DNA of 64,000 bases from contig NZ_JACHCM010000008.1 in assembly GCF_014200755.1 (NCBI RefSeq), forward strand, positions 1 through 64,000, written 5' to 3'. The DNA is from Rhodanobacter sp. ANJX3 (GTDB lineage Bacteria; Pseudomonadota; Gammaproteobacteria; Xanthomonadales; Rhodanobacteraceae). The position numbers were made by a program, and so were the translations under genes. The notes beneath the pieces are model-generated. The model saw only the letters and a list, made by a program, of their open reading frames with translations. It was not told the DNA's origin and did not search any database. This document shows positions 53,374-61,812 of the stretch, piece after piece (position 1 is the first letter of the stretch; each line of letters opens with the position of its first letter).

Positions 53374-54282
53374 TCAGGCCAGCGGCTCCAGATGCGGCTG
53401 CAGTACCTGCGTGATCCAGGCCATGAAAGCCTGCACGCGTCGGGGCAGGTTGCGGCGGTTGGCGTAGAGCAGCGACACCGGCATCGGTTCGGCGCGGCAA
53501 TCCGGCATCACTTCCACCAGCCGTCCGGCGTCGATCAGCGGCTGCAGGCCGGCCGCGGGCGCCTGGATCAATCCCAGTCCCGCGATGCACGCGGCGGTGT
53601 ACGAGTCGCTGTTGTTGACCGTGATGCTGCCCGCCATCGGAAGGCTGGCGTAGCCGCCGCCCTCGGGATATTCCCAGCCGGGCGAGCGCGCGCCCAGGGT
53701 GGACACATAATGGACGAGCTGGTGCGTCGCGAGGTCGTCCAGCGTCCGCGGCGTGCCATGGCGTTCGAGATACGCGGGGCTGGCGCAGTTGATGATGCGG
53801 AACGCGCCCAGCGGCCGCGCCACCAGGCTGCTGTCGACCAGCGGTCCCACGCGCAGCACGCAGTCGAACCCTTCGCGCACCAGGTCCACCAGTCGATCGG
53901 TGCTGCTCAGCTCCAGCTCGATCCGCGGATGCGCCTGCATGAAATCCGCCAGCTGCGGCAGCACGAAAAGCCGCGCCACGCCACCGGACATGTCCACGCG
54001 CAGCCGGCCGCGCAGCGATTGTTCGCCCTGCTGGAACATCGACTGCAGCTCGTCCACATCGGTGAGCAGGTCTTTGCTGCGTTCATAGAATGCCTGGCCG
54101 TCGTGCGTCATCTGCACCCTGCGCGTGGTCCGGTGCAGCAGCCGCGTGCCCAGGGTGGCCTCGAGTTGCTGCACGGCGTTCGAGGCGCTGGCTTTGGGAA
54201 TGCCCAGGCTGTCGGCGGCGCGGGTAAAGCTGGCCAGTTCGGCCACCCGGATAAAGATCTGCATGGCTTCGAGCGGGTTCAT
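53374..54282 (-). CDS. LysR-family regulator divergent from an SDR gene
   Basis: 302 residues: winged helix (AMQIFIRVAELASFTRAADS, LGIPKASASNAVQQLEATLG) and effector domain with NCASPAYLERHGTP. The promoter region to 54422 contains an AT-rich imperfect palindrome near 54320 (ATTTATTTGAACATATAAAT). Likely controls the SDR. Confidence 0.87.
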   Translation of the reverse strand: MNPLEAMQIFIRVAELASFTRAADSLGIPKASASNAVQQLEATLGTRLLHRTTRRVQMTHDGQAFYERSKDLLTDVDELQSMFQQGEQSLRGRLRVDMSGGVARLFVLPQLADFMQAHPRIELELSSTDRLVDLVREGFDCVLRVGPLVDSSLVARPLGAFRIINCASPAYLERHGTPRTLDDLATHQLVHYVSTLGARSPGWEYPEGGGYASLPMAGSITVNNSDSYTAACIAGLGLIQAPAAGLQPLIDAGRLVEVMPDCRAEPMPVSLLYANRRNLPRRVQAFMAWITQVLQPHLEPLA

Positions 54283-54421
54283 GTGGCGTGGCTTTCCCAG
54301 CGGCCTGGCTTATTGATCGATTTATTTGAACATATAAATCGAATGGCGACGATTTATCCGCACTATCTCAACCAATAGAGTGTGCTTACCGAATCCTTCC
54401 TGCCATCTCAAGGAGTTACCC

Positions 54422-55183
54422 ATGAGCACACCATCCATCGCCATTATTACCGGCGGCAGCCGCGGCCTGGGCAAGAGCACCGCCTTGAAACTGGCCGAGC
54501 AGGGGACGGACGTCATCCTGACCTACCGCAGCGGCCACGACGAGGCCGTCGCGGTCGTCGCCGCCATCGAAAAACTGGGCCGCAAGGCCGTGGCTCTGCC
54601 GCTGGATGTCGGCAAGAGCGCCACCTTCGACGATTTTGCCGCCACGGTTCGCGACGCGCTGAGCAAGACCTGGCAGCGCGAGAGCTTCAACTTTCTGGTC
54701 AACAACGCGGGCACCGGCCTGCAGGCCAGCATCGTCGAGACCACCGAGGCGGACTTCGATGAACTCGTCAACGTCCACTTCAAGGGCGTGTTCTTTCTCA
54801 CCCAGAAGCTGCTGCCGCTGATGGCTGACGGCGGGCGCATCGTGAACATTTCCAGCGGGCTGGCGCGCTTCGCGTTGCCCGGCTCTTCCGCCTATGCGGC
54901 GGTGAAAGGCGCGGTTGAAGTGCTTACGCGCTATCAGGCAAGAGAGCTCGGTTCGCGTGGCATCGCGGTAAACACCGTGGCACCGGGTGCGATCGAAACC
55001 GACTTCCGGGGCGGTGCCGTACGCGACAACCCCGAGATGAAAAAAATGATTGCGTCGATGACGGCGCTCGGCCGCACCGGCTTGCCCGACGACATCGGCG
55101 GCGTGATCGCCTCGCTGCTGCTGCCGGCCAATGGCTGGATCAACGCCCAGCGCATTGAAGCCTCCGGTGGCACGCTTATCTAG
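54422..55183 (+). CDS. short-chain dehydrogenase/reductase (FabG-like)
   Basis: 253 residues from ATG 54422 with AAGGAG. Motifs: TGGSRGLGKS, NNAG, NISSGLARF and the catalytic Y-A-A-V-K, with the terminal SGGTLI as in classical SDRs. NADP use is suggested by the Arg in TYRSG. Divergent from LysR; terminated by a 13-bp stem-loop at 55201. Confidence 0.87.
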   Translation: MSTPSIAIITGGSRGLGKSTALKLAEQGTDVILTYRSGHDEAVAVVAAIEKLGRKAVALPLDVGKSATFDDFAATVRDALSKTWQRESFNFLVNNAGTGLQASIVETTEADFDELVNVHFKGVFFLTQKLLPLMADGGRIVNISSGLARFALPGSSAYAAVKGAVEVLTRYQARELGSRGIAVNTVAPGAIETDFRGGAVRDNPEMKKMIASMTALGRTGLPDDIGGVIASLLLPANGWINAQRIEASGGTLI

Positions 55184-55200
55184 TTATAGCGGTTCGATGA

Positions 55201-55231
55201 AGAAGCCAGTGCACGAGATGCACTGGCTTCT
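55201..55231. terminator. bidirectional stem-loop between convergent genes
   Basis: AGAAGCCAGTGCA, loop CGAGA, TGCACTGGCTTCT: thirteen perfect pairs between stops at 55183 and 55265. No long T-tract. Confidence 0.7.
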
Positions 55232-55264
55232 GTCGATATAGGCCACGGCGAACGGTCCGCCTAC

Positions 55265-56341
55265 TCAAGCCAGCCGCACACCGTGCTTGGGAAGAATCAC
55301 CTGCGTGACCACGAAGCGGTGTTCCTTGATCGCGTCGTGGAATTTCCGGTAGTCGGATTGTTCGAAGGCTTCCGACCACACCGGCTTTTTGTCGCCATCG
55401 CCATCGTCGTCGACGATGCCGGTGGCCTGGTCTTTCCACGAACCGGGGCCTTTGCCGATGTAAGGCGTCACCGTTTCGGCGAAGCCGGGCACCTGGCCTT
55501 CGGCGAGGGCTGCGCACAGTACGTCCAGTCGTTTGATCGGATCGTCATCGCGATTGGAGGTCAGCAGTGAAGCGAGTGCCGCCTTGGTTTCTTCGGACAG
55601 TCCTTCCTCCTGCGCGAATGCCGTGTTGCCGCGGCGAAATCCCTTGATGGCCCGATACGCCATATCTGCCGCTTCCATAAAAATCGGCAGGTTGTCGCGC
55701 TGGAAGGTCAGGCCGTGGCCGTTCTGGTACTGCCATTTGGCCCAGGGCTGGTCGGGGAAATGCAGCGCTGCGCCGTGGCCGAGCTTGACCACGTGATCGA
55801 GAAAATCGGACTGCGCCGTGTGCACTGCATCGCTGGCCATATGCTTCAGTTTTTCGAGCCATGCTTCGTGCGAGTAATCCTCGCTCGTCAGCGACGTCAC
55901 CACATTGTGGTCGCTGATGGTGCCGGTAAAGTTCTGGTGCGCCCAGGTGTCGACGTAAACATGCAGGGTTACGCCCAGGCGGTGCAGCGCATTCTCGGCG
56001 CCGCGGTTGTCGATGGCGTGCGCGACCATGTCGCGTGCTATCGCGCTGTCGGGTTTGCAGATGGATTTATCTTCCAGCGTGCTGCCTTTGCCGGCCGGCA
56101 GGAAGTGGAAAGGCGCCCAGATGCGCTTGTCGCTGGTGTTGCTGATATTCATGTAATCGAACATCTTGTGCGCACTGGCAAAGCGCTCGTAGCTCTCGCC
56201 GCCGGCGAATTCCAGCGTGCCGCTGACCGTGGCGTCATCCACGTACTGGCAGCAGTGCGCCACGATCCGGGCGTCCGACTTTTCGAGTCCGGCGAGGCGG
56301 CTGACGAGATAGATCACGCCGTAGTGGAAATCGATATTCAC
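55265..56341 (-). CDS. DUF6765-family protein
   Basis: GTG 56341 is taken as start (AAAAAAGG upstream), giving VNIDFHYGVIYLVSRLAGL, the conserved N-terminus of the family; the longer frame upstream is not coding-like. 358 residues, helical, with HCCQYVDDATV, HVYVDTWAHQNFTG and HFPDQPW. The His/Asp arrangement recalls zinc-dependent phospholipase C/P1 nuclease folds, an inference. No signal peptide. Function unknown. Confidence 0.78.
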   Translation of the reverse strand: MNIDFHYGVIYLVSRLAGLEKSDARIVAHCCQYVDDATVSGTLEFAGGESYERFASAHKMFDYMNISNTSDKRIWAPFHFLPAGKGSTLEDKSICKPDSAIARDMVAHAIDNRGAENALHRLGVTLHVYVDTWAHQNFTGTISDHNVVTSLTSEDYSHEAWLEKLKHMASDAVHTAQSDFLDHVVKLGHGAALHFPDQPWAKWQYQNGHGLTFQRDNLPIFMEAADMAYRAIKGFRRGNTAFAQEEGLSEETKAALASLLTSNRDDDPIKRLDVLCAALAEGQVPGFAETVTPYIGKGPGSWKDQATGIVDDDGDGDKKPVWSEAFEQSDYRKFHDAIKEHRFVVTQVILPKHGVRLA

Positions 56342-56739
56342 CGGATGGCCTTTTTTCGGGTTTTTCGAAGCGGCAGCGCACTGGCCCCGCGCGGAGATGC
56401 TGTCTGGACCAGTCTTGTACGCAATGCCTCCAGCGTGGCTGAAAGCGCTGGCGGCGTCTGGCGACGGCTGGAGCGATAAAGCTAGCAATTTGGCAGTGTA
56501 ATGCGAAGCCCGCCGCTCTGGCTTAAGTGCTTGGCGGTATAGGCCAATGCCGACAGGCAAATCGCGCCCAGTGGCGAAATGGGAAAGTCTGGTGACATTT
56601 GGCCTTCCATTTATGGCCGAACATCTGCAAGACATGACCCGTACGTTATGGCTCGGCGTTCGATTGAACGACGAGCACTGTCATGCGTTCTTCACTGGCG
56701 CGAGATCAACTTACGCATCCATCCGCAGGAGAATGCCCC
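56342..56739. other. intergenic region
   Basis: 398 bp between divergent genes. Apparent reading frames here lack ribosome sites and coding character. Nothing else seen. Confidence 0.4.
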
Positions 56740-56961
56740 ATGACCGGTTCCACGCCCCAGACGCACACCCGCACCGTCGATGGCACTACGTACACCGTGG
56801 AAACATCGCAGCATGAGCGCGGCATCTCGATCGTCGTTACCGTGCCCGGCGTCGGGCCGGAAGAAGAGAACGACCGCACCTATGCCTCGATCGATGAAGC
56901 GCTGGCCGCGGGCGACGAGATCGCGCGTTCGCTGATTCGGCGCAAGAGTCACACCCGTTAG
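56740..56961 (+). CDS. small hypothetical protein
   Basis: 73 residues from ATG 56740 with CAGGAG nine bases upstream. Strand-rich first part (HTRTVDGTTYTVETS, SIVVTVPGVG) then a helix (ASIDEALAAGDEIARSLI). It is followed after 29 bp by a second protein of the same plan. Cytoplasmic and of unknown function. Confidence 0.68.
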   Translation: MTGSTPQTHTRTVDGTTYTVETSQHERGISIVVTVPGVGPEEENDRTYASIDEALAAGDEIARSLIRRKSHTR

Positions 56962-56990
56962 ATCATGCAAAACCGCGCAAGAGGTCTCCG

Positions 56991-57203
56991 ATGAGTAATG
57001 CATCCGGTTACAAGATCTACCCTTCGTGTCAGCTCCAGTCGTCCAGCGATGGAAGTTTCGTTTACGAAGCGACGTACACCATCGAGGACAAGAATGGGCT
57101 GCGCGGTGAACCGATCAAGGTCGTCGGCACTTTCCAGTCGGCCGACGAAGCGATCGCCGCCGCGCAGGCCGCCGGCGAAAAGCTGCTCTCGCAGATGCAC
57201 TAG
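56991..57203 (+). CDS. small hypothetical protein, same plan as its upstream neighbour
   Basis: 70 residues, AGAGG before the ATG. Strands (YKIYPSCQLQSSSDG, VYEATYTIEDKNG) are followed by FQSADEAIAAAQAAGEKLL, close in form to the helix of the 56740 product (DEALAAGDEIARSLI). The pair look like divergent duplicates in one operon. Confidence 0.68.
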   Translation: MSNASGYKIYPSCQLQSSSDGSFVYEATYTIEDKNGLRGEPIKVVGTFQSADEAIAAAQAAGEKLLSQMH

Positions 57204-57245
57204 GCGGCGCGTTCGCCGCGCCACGCCGTTGTGGGATTGGGCGCC

Positions 57246-58124
57246 TTATTTCAGCCGCTTCGGTGGTGCAGGCCAAGCCAGCTCCGCGACTACCGGAAAA
57301 TGATCGGACGGGTAATGACCGCCCTGCTGCGAGGTGATGGTTTGCACCGTCAGCGCGCGAAAGCCGCGGTAGAGAATCCAGTCGATACGCTGATCGGGTA
57401 TGCCGGTGAAGTCGTGGAAGGTCTTTTCCGGCCCGCTGCGCCTGTCCGCCTTTAGCCATGCATCGTCCAGCAGGGATGTGAGGATCGCATGGTCGGGCTG
57501 GTCGGGGGAGCTGTTGAAATCGCCAGTCAGTACGATAGGCAGTTGGGGCGGGAGCGCATCGAGACGCGCCAGGAGTTCCTTTGCCGAGCGCGTGCGCGCC
57601 GGCTCATCCTGATCGCGATGTGGGAAATGCGTGTTGCAGTAGTAGAAGCGCCGACCGTCAGCTTTGGTTTCGAAGATCGCCCACGTCACCATGCGCGGAA
57701 GGTCGTTGCCCCACGTCATGCTGCCGGGTTTGTCTGGCGTATCGGATAGCCAGTAATTGCCCGACTCGATCACGCGCAGACGATCGGTGCGATAAAACAC
57801 GCCCATGTGCTCGTCGCCATCATCACCTTGGCGGCCGATACCGAACCAGACGTATTGCGGCAGCTTGCTGACGATGTAATCGCCCTGGAATTTGTTGAGC
57901 TCCTGCGTACCCAACACGTCGGGACGCTGCTCGCCGATAGTGTGCACCATGAGGTCGCGGCGGTGGTTCCAGTCGTTCGGGCCATCGTTGGCGACGCCGG
58001 TGCGCACGTTAAAGGTCATCACGCGCAGGGTCTGTGCAGCGAGCGCTGCGGTGTTCAGCGCGGTACATGCAACCATCGCGGTGACGAGAAGTAGGCGGGC
58101 TACACGCATTTTCGAAAGATTCAT
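57246..58124 (-). CDS. exported endonuclease/exonuclease/phosphatase-family protein
   Basis: 292 residues from ATG 58124, with a signal peptide (RVARLLLVTAMVACTALNTA). The EEP motifs are MTFNVRTG, GTQELNKFQ (metal Glu), NTHFPHRD, LTGDFNSSPD and the terminal SDHFPVVAEL. It should cut phosphodiester or phosphate ester bonds with Mg2+; periplasmic relatives act on nucleic acid or sugar phosphates. Start codon is uncertain (ATG 58109 possible). Confidence 0.87.
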   Translation of the reverse strand: MNLSKMRVARLLLVTAMVACTALNTAALAAQTLRVMTFNVRTGVANDGPNDWNHRRDLMVHTIGEQRPDVLGTQELNKFQGDYIVSKLPQYVWFGIGRQGDDGDEHMGVFYRTDRLRVIESGNYWLSDTPDKPGSMTWGNDLPRMVTWAIFETKADGRRFYYCNTHFPHRDQDEPARTRSAKELLARLDALPPQLPIVLTGDFNSSPDQPDHAILTSLLDDAWLKADRRSGPEKTFHDFTGIPDQRIDWILYRGFRALTVQTITSQQGGHYPSDHFPVVAELAWPAPPKRLK

Positions 58125-58220
58125 CCAACAAGAGGCGATGAAGTATTGCAGCGAAGGTGACAGACAATCCAGAAGCTGGCCATCCCTCTGCGGGTCGAAC
58201 AACGCGTCGCCTGCCTGGGA

Positions 58221-58964
58221 TCAGCGTGAGGCGGTGTCCCTCGCTGCGTCGGATGCTTTCGATGCGCTGAGAATATCGCCGCCGTGCTTGATCTGTACCA
58301 GTGCTGCGGTCGAAAGTCCGCTGATCGTGGGCGCTGGCATGGCAAAAGTTTTGGCGTGCCCATCCCACGTACCAAGATTGACCAACTCGCGCACCACGTT
58401 GCGATGGGGCAGCGTGCGGCCGCCGTTTTCGCCGGCACGAATGGCCACGTCGATCGTGCGCGGATCGTAGCGGACCAGCCACACGTCGGTCGGCGCGGCA
58501 GGCTTGCCCGCGCCAACCTGCAGCTGGCCATTTGCCCAGGACAGCGACGGACCTTGTGTATGCGCATGGGCAATGACCTGATCGAGCTGCGCGCGATCGC
58601 TGCCTACGATGGCCGTTTGCCCGCTCACGATCACCTGCGGCGTGTAGACGCCATCCTGCTTCTGGTAATGCGAATAGTCGTACTGCCGGTTGGTGAACGC
58701 CTCGCTGGCAAAGGTGTCCTTCCAGCCGAGGTTGTCCCAATACGTCACCGCAAACGAGAGTGCGAGAATATTCGGCTGCCCGGCGATCGCATTGAGGTTG
58801 GCCTCGGCGGGCGGGCACGACGAGCAGCCCTGGCTCTGGAACAGCTCCACCACGACCGGCGACGCGATCGCTGGGGGCTCCTGGCCATAGCTGATCTCGC
58901 TGAAAGACATCAGCGCAAGCGCGCCAAGCAGGACCTTGGCGGGCAGTCGAATGAACGTGTTCAT
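58221..58964 (-). CDS. DUF1223 thioredoxin-like exported protein
   Basis: 247 residues from ATG 58964 with CGGAG. Signal peptide (VLLGALALMSFSEISYG) then VVVELFQSQGCSSCPPAEAN, the C-x-x-C active site of DUF1223 proteins, and AVTYWDNLGWKDTFAS, TPQVIVSGQ. A thiol-redox role in the periplasm is likely. It lies 96 bp upstream of the exonuclease-family gene on the same strand. Confidence 0.85.
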   Translation of the reverse strand: MNTFIRLPAKVLLGALALMSFSEISYGQEPPAIASPVVVELFQSQGCSSCPPAEANLNAIAGQPNILALSFAVTYWDNLGWKDTFASEAFTNRQYDYSHYQKQDGVYTPQVIVSGQTAIVGSDRAQLDQVIAHAHTQGPSLSWANGQLQVGAGKPAAPTDVWLVRYDPRTIDVAIRAGENGGRTLPHRNVVRELVNLGTWDGHAKTFAMPAPTISGLSTAALVQIKHGGDILSASKASDAARDTASR

Positions 58965-59089
58965 GGCAGGCTCCGACCGACACGGCGGGTGGGATGAGTG
59001 CAGCAATGCGTGTCGTTACCGAGGTTCTTCGCCGAGACGGCGGGGAAAGTTACCTCGGCATATCCGGCGATACGCCATAAGCTCTGCGC

Positions 59090-59848
59090 TCAACCGATGT
59101 CTGGCCAGTGAACCGCCGGCAGCTCCTCGAATCCGGGGTGGGCGAACAGGAAGCCTTGAAACAGATAGATGCCCATCGACTGCAGCACCTGCAGCTCGCC
59201 GATCTGCTCGATGCCTTCGGCAATCACCTCGACGCCCAGCGTACGGCAAATATCGAGCAGGCCCCGAACAATGGTCTGGCGGACGTGGTCCTTGTCGATA
59301 TTGCGAAGGAGTGCCATGTCCAGCTTGATGATGTCAGGCTGGAATTCGGACAGCAGATTGAGTCCGGCATAGCCCGCCCCGAAATCGTCGAAGGCGGTCT
59401 TGAAGCCTTGCCGCTGGTATTCCAGCACGATGTTCTTCAAATGCGCCTGATCGGGTCGCTCGTTTTCGGTGATCTCGAAAATCAGCCGGTCCGTGGGGAA
59501 ATGGCAGCGCTCTGCTGCCGCCAGCGTAGCGCGAATGCAGGTGCTCGCCTGATACACCGCATTCGGTAGAAAGTTGATGCTCAGGAAACAGCTCATACCG
59601 AGCTTCGAAGCCATCTCCACGGCGGTCACCCGACAGGCCTGGTCGAAGGTATAGCGGTTGCGATCGGTTACCTGAGCGAGAATGCTGGCAGCGCTGCTGC
59701 CGTCGATACCGCGGATCAGGCTTTCATAGGCATAGACGCTGCGATCCCGAAAGTCGACGATCGGCTGAAACGCCATGGTGAATTCGAAGCCGAGCGGTTC
59801 CTGTTCGCGACACAGAGAGCAGGGCCTTACTTCGTTTGGAGCTGACAT
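59090..59848 (-). CDS. EAL-domain cyclic-di-GMP phosphodiesterase
   Basis: ATG 59848 has GGGAGG upstream. 252 residues, a stand-alone EAL domain. Metal and catalytic motifs are kept: ESLIRG (EAL), SINFLPN, FEITEN, DDFGAGYAGL, IIKLDM and EGIEQIGEL, so it should degrade c-di-GMP. The short N-terminus has a Cys pair (CSLCREQ) that may bind a metal or sense redox. The 301 bp up to 60149 contain no further gene. Confidence 0.87.
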   Translation of the reverse strand: MSAPNEVRPCSLCREQEPLGFEFTMAFQPIVDFRDRSVYAYESLIRGIDGSSAASILAQVTDRNRYTFDQACRVTAVEMASKLGMSCFLSINFLPNAVYQASTCIRATLAAAERCHFPTDRLIFEITENERPDQAHLKNIVLEYQRQGFKTAFDDFGAGYAGLNLLSEFQPDIIKLDMALLRNIDKDHVRQTIVRGLLDICRTLGVEVIAEGIEQIGELQVLQSMGIYLFQGFLFAHPGFEELPAVHWPDIG

Positions 59849-60149
59849 GCGTCTGCCTCCCAATGCCACTGCGCTGATATCTTTCCGCGCCAGCCAAGGC
59901 AACAGTAAACGAAGTCCATGGCGACGACGTGTGAAAATCGTTTCGAATCCCCAACTGTGGCGACCGTCAGCATAGTCTGTTGTATGAACCGATGCACCCT
60001 CGCCGGCAGCGTTGTTATATGACTATCGAACGCCCGCCAGCTGCGATCGAAGCCCGCGCCACGTCGGCATCGGCGCTTCCTTCAGGCGCCGGCCTATGGC
60101 TCTCGGGAATAGGGCGGGTGTAAAGCTGCAATCGCGTGCTGGCGGCGCA

Positions 60150-60293
60150 TCACGACTTGGGCTTTTTGTTCGGGACGTTTTGCGGCTCGTGCGGCGTCCT
60201 CGCGTCGGGCTTGTCGCTTTTTTTAGCTGTCTTGGGTTGCTCCTCCGCATACCCGGAGTTCTTTGGCGGCTGCTTGGACGGTTTATCGCTCAT
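60150..60293 (-). CDS. small Lys/Pro-rich hypothetical protein (47 aa)
   Basis: ATG 60293 with GGGAG eight bases upstream, ending TGA 60150. The product (MSDKPSKQPPKNSGYAEEQ ... HEPQNVPNKKPKS) is hydrophilic and likely disordered. The good ribosome site and consistent codon use support it as a real gene. Confidence 0.6.
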   Translation of the reverse strand: MSDKPSKQPPKNSGYAEEQPKTAKKSDKPDARTPHEPQNVPNKKPKS

Positions 60294-60429
60294 GTGGCAT
60301 CTCCCTCGGAGGCAGGTCTCGATTCTTCGACGATGCGAGTGATGATGAGGTCATGGCCGGCCCGCCGCGTTTGGACGTCCGCGGCGTGGCATACTCGGGC
60401 CACACAGGTTGACCGGCGAATTGCACCCG

Positions 60430-61812
60430 ATGATCCCTCTCGACGCTGGCGCCGACCTTGCTGGCGAGGCGCCAGCGCAGCCTCGACGCCATCTGGGCAT
60501 TCGCCATGGCATCGCCATGTGTGCCGGTATGGTGATCGGCTCGGGCATCTTCAAATCCACGCCGATGGTGGCTGCCAGCATCAGTTCGCCAATCGGGCTT
60601 TTTCTGGTTTGGCTGATCGGCGGCGTGCTGTCGTTCTGCGGTACGCTGTGTTTTGCCGAAATGGCGGCGGCGTTTCCGGATGCGGGCGGCGACTACCATT
60701 TTCTGTACAAGGCCTACGGACGCAAGCTGGCGTTTCTGTTTGCATGGTCGCGCTTTGCCGTGATCCACACCGGCTTTATCGCTATCCTCGCCTACGTGTT
60801 CGCCGACTACGTCAACGAGGCACTGCCGCTGGGCGAGCACGGCACCGGCTTTCTGGCGGTCGGCACGATCGTATTGCTGTGCGTGATCAATCTGCGCGGC
60901 GTGCGCACCGGCATGGGTGCGCAGACCGGTTTTGTGGCCATCGTGGTGTGCGGCATGCTGGCGCTGGGTGCGGCCGGCGTATGGATGGCTATTCACGGCA
61001 TGCCGCCGCTCAACGATGCGCCGGTGCCGCCATCGACTGCCTACGGTACAGCGATGATTTTCGTGATGCTGGCCTACGGCGGCTGGAGCGACGCGGCGAC
61101 GTTGTCCGCCGAGCTGCGTGCCGGGCCGCGCGGCATCGTGATGACCCTGATCGGCGGTATGTCGCTGGTTACCGTGCTGTACACGCTGGTCAACTGGGCC
61201 TATGTGCGTTGCCTGGGTCACGCGGGCCTGGCTGCCAGCAATGCGCCGGCGGCGACGGCGATGTATCTGGCTTTCGGTCGCACAGGCGAGTGGCTGGTGG
61301 TGGGCGCGGTGGCGGTCACCTCGATCGCGGTGATCAATGCGCTGCTGATTGCGGGCGCACGCACCACCTATGCGGTCGCGCGAGACAGCGGCCTGCTCGG
61401 TTCGGTGGGGCAATGGGATGGCGCACGCGGCATACCCGCTGCGGCTCTGCTGACCATCGGCGGCGTGGCGCTGGTGGAGGCGGCAGTGGCGGGACTGACT
61501 CATGGCGCCTTCGCTACTCTGGTCGACTTTGTCTCGCCGGTGTACTGGTTTTTTCTGGTACTCAGCGGCGCAGCCGTGATCGTGCTGCGTGTGCGTTTTC
61601 CCGACGCGCCGCGGCCGTTCCGGGTGCCGCTGTACCCGTTCCTGCCGATTCTTTTTTGTGCGACCAGCGCGTACGTGCTTTACGCCACGCTGGCGTACGT
61701 CAAAGCCGGTGCGCTGGTCGGCATCGTGGTGCTGGTACTCGGCACGCTGCTGCTGCCGTGGTTTGGCAAAGCGCGCCAACGCGCAAGCGTGCGTCCCGAA
61801 ATCAGTGGTTGA
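60430..61812 (+). CDS. APC-family amino acid permease
   Basis: 460 residues from ATG 60430 with 12 helices. The APC first-helix glycine motif reads GMVIGSGIFKS, and EMAAAFPDAGGDYHFL matches the family consensus. It should move amino acids or related amines with protons at the inner membrane. The stop adjoins the stop of the convergent oxidase gene, with no space between. Confidence 0.88.
   Translation: MIPLDAGADLAGEAPAQPRRHLGIRHGIAMCAGMVIGSGIFKSTPMVAASISSPIGLFLVWLIGGVLSFCGTLCFAEMAAAFPDAGGDYHFLYKAYGRKLAFLFAWSRFAVIHTGFIAILAYVFADYVNEALPLGEHGTGFLAVGTIVLLCVINLRGVRTGMGAQTGFVAIVVCGMLALGAAGVWMAIHGMPPLNDAPVPPSTAYGTAMIFVMLAYGGWSDAATLSAELRAGPRGIVMTLIGGMSLVTVLYTLVNWAYVRCLGHAGLAASNAPAATAMYLAFGRTGEWLVVGAVAVTSIAVINALLIAGARTTYAVARDSGLLGSVGQWDGARGIPAAALLTIGGVALVEAAVAGLTHGAFATLVDFVSPVYWFFLVLSGAAVIVLRVRFPDAPRPFRVPLYPFLPILFCATSAYVLYATLAYVKAGALVGIVVLVLGTLLLPWFGKARQRASVRPEISG

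Noticed and set aside
56547-56816. An 89-codon + strand frame overlapping the small gene at 56740
   Set aside because: No ribosome site and it overlaps the better supported frame.
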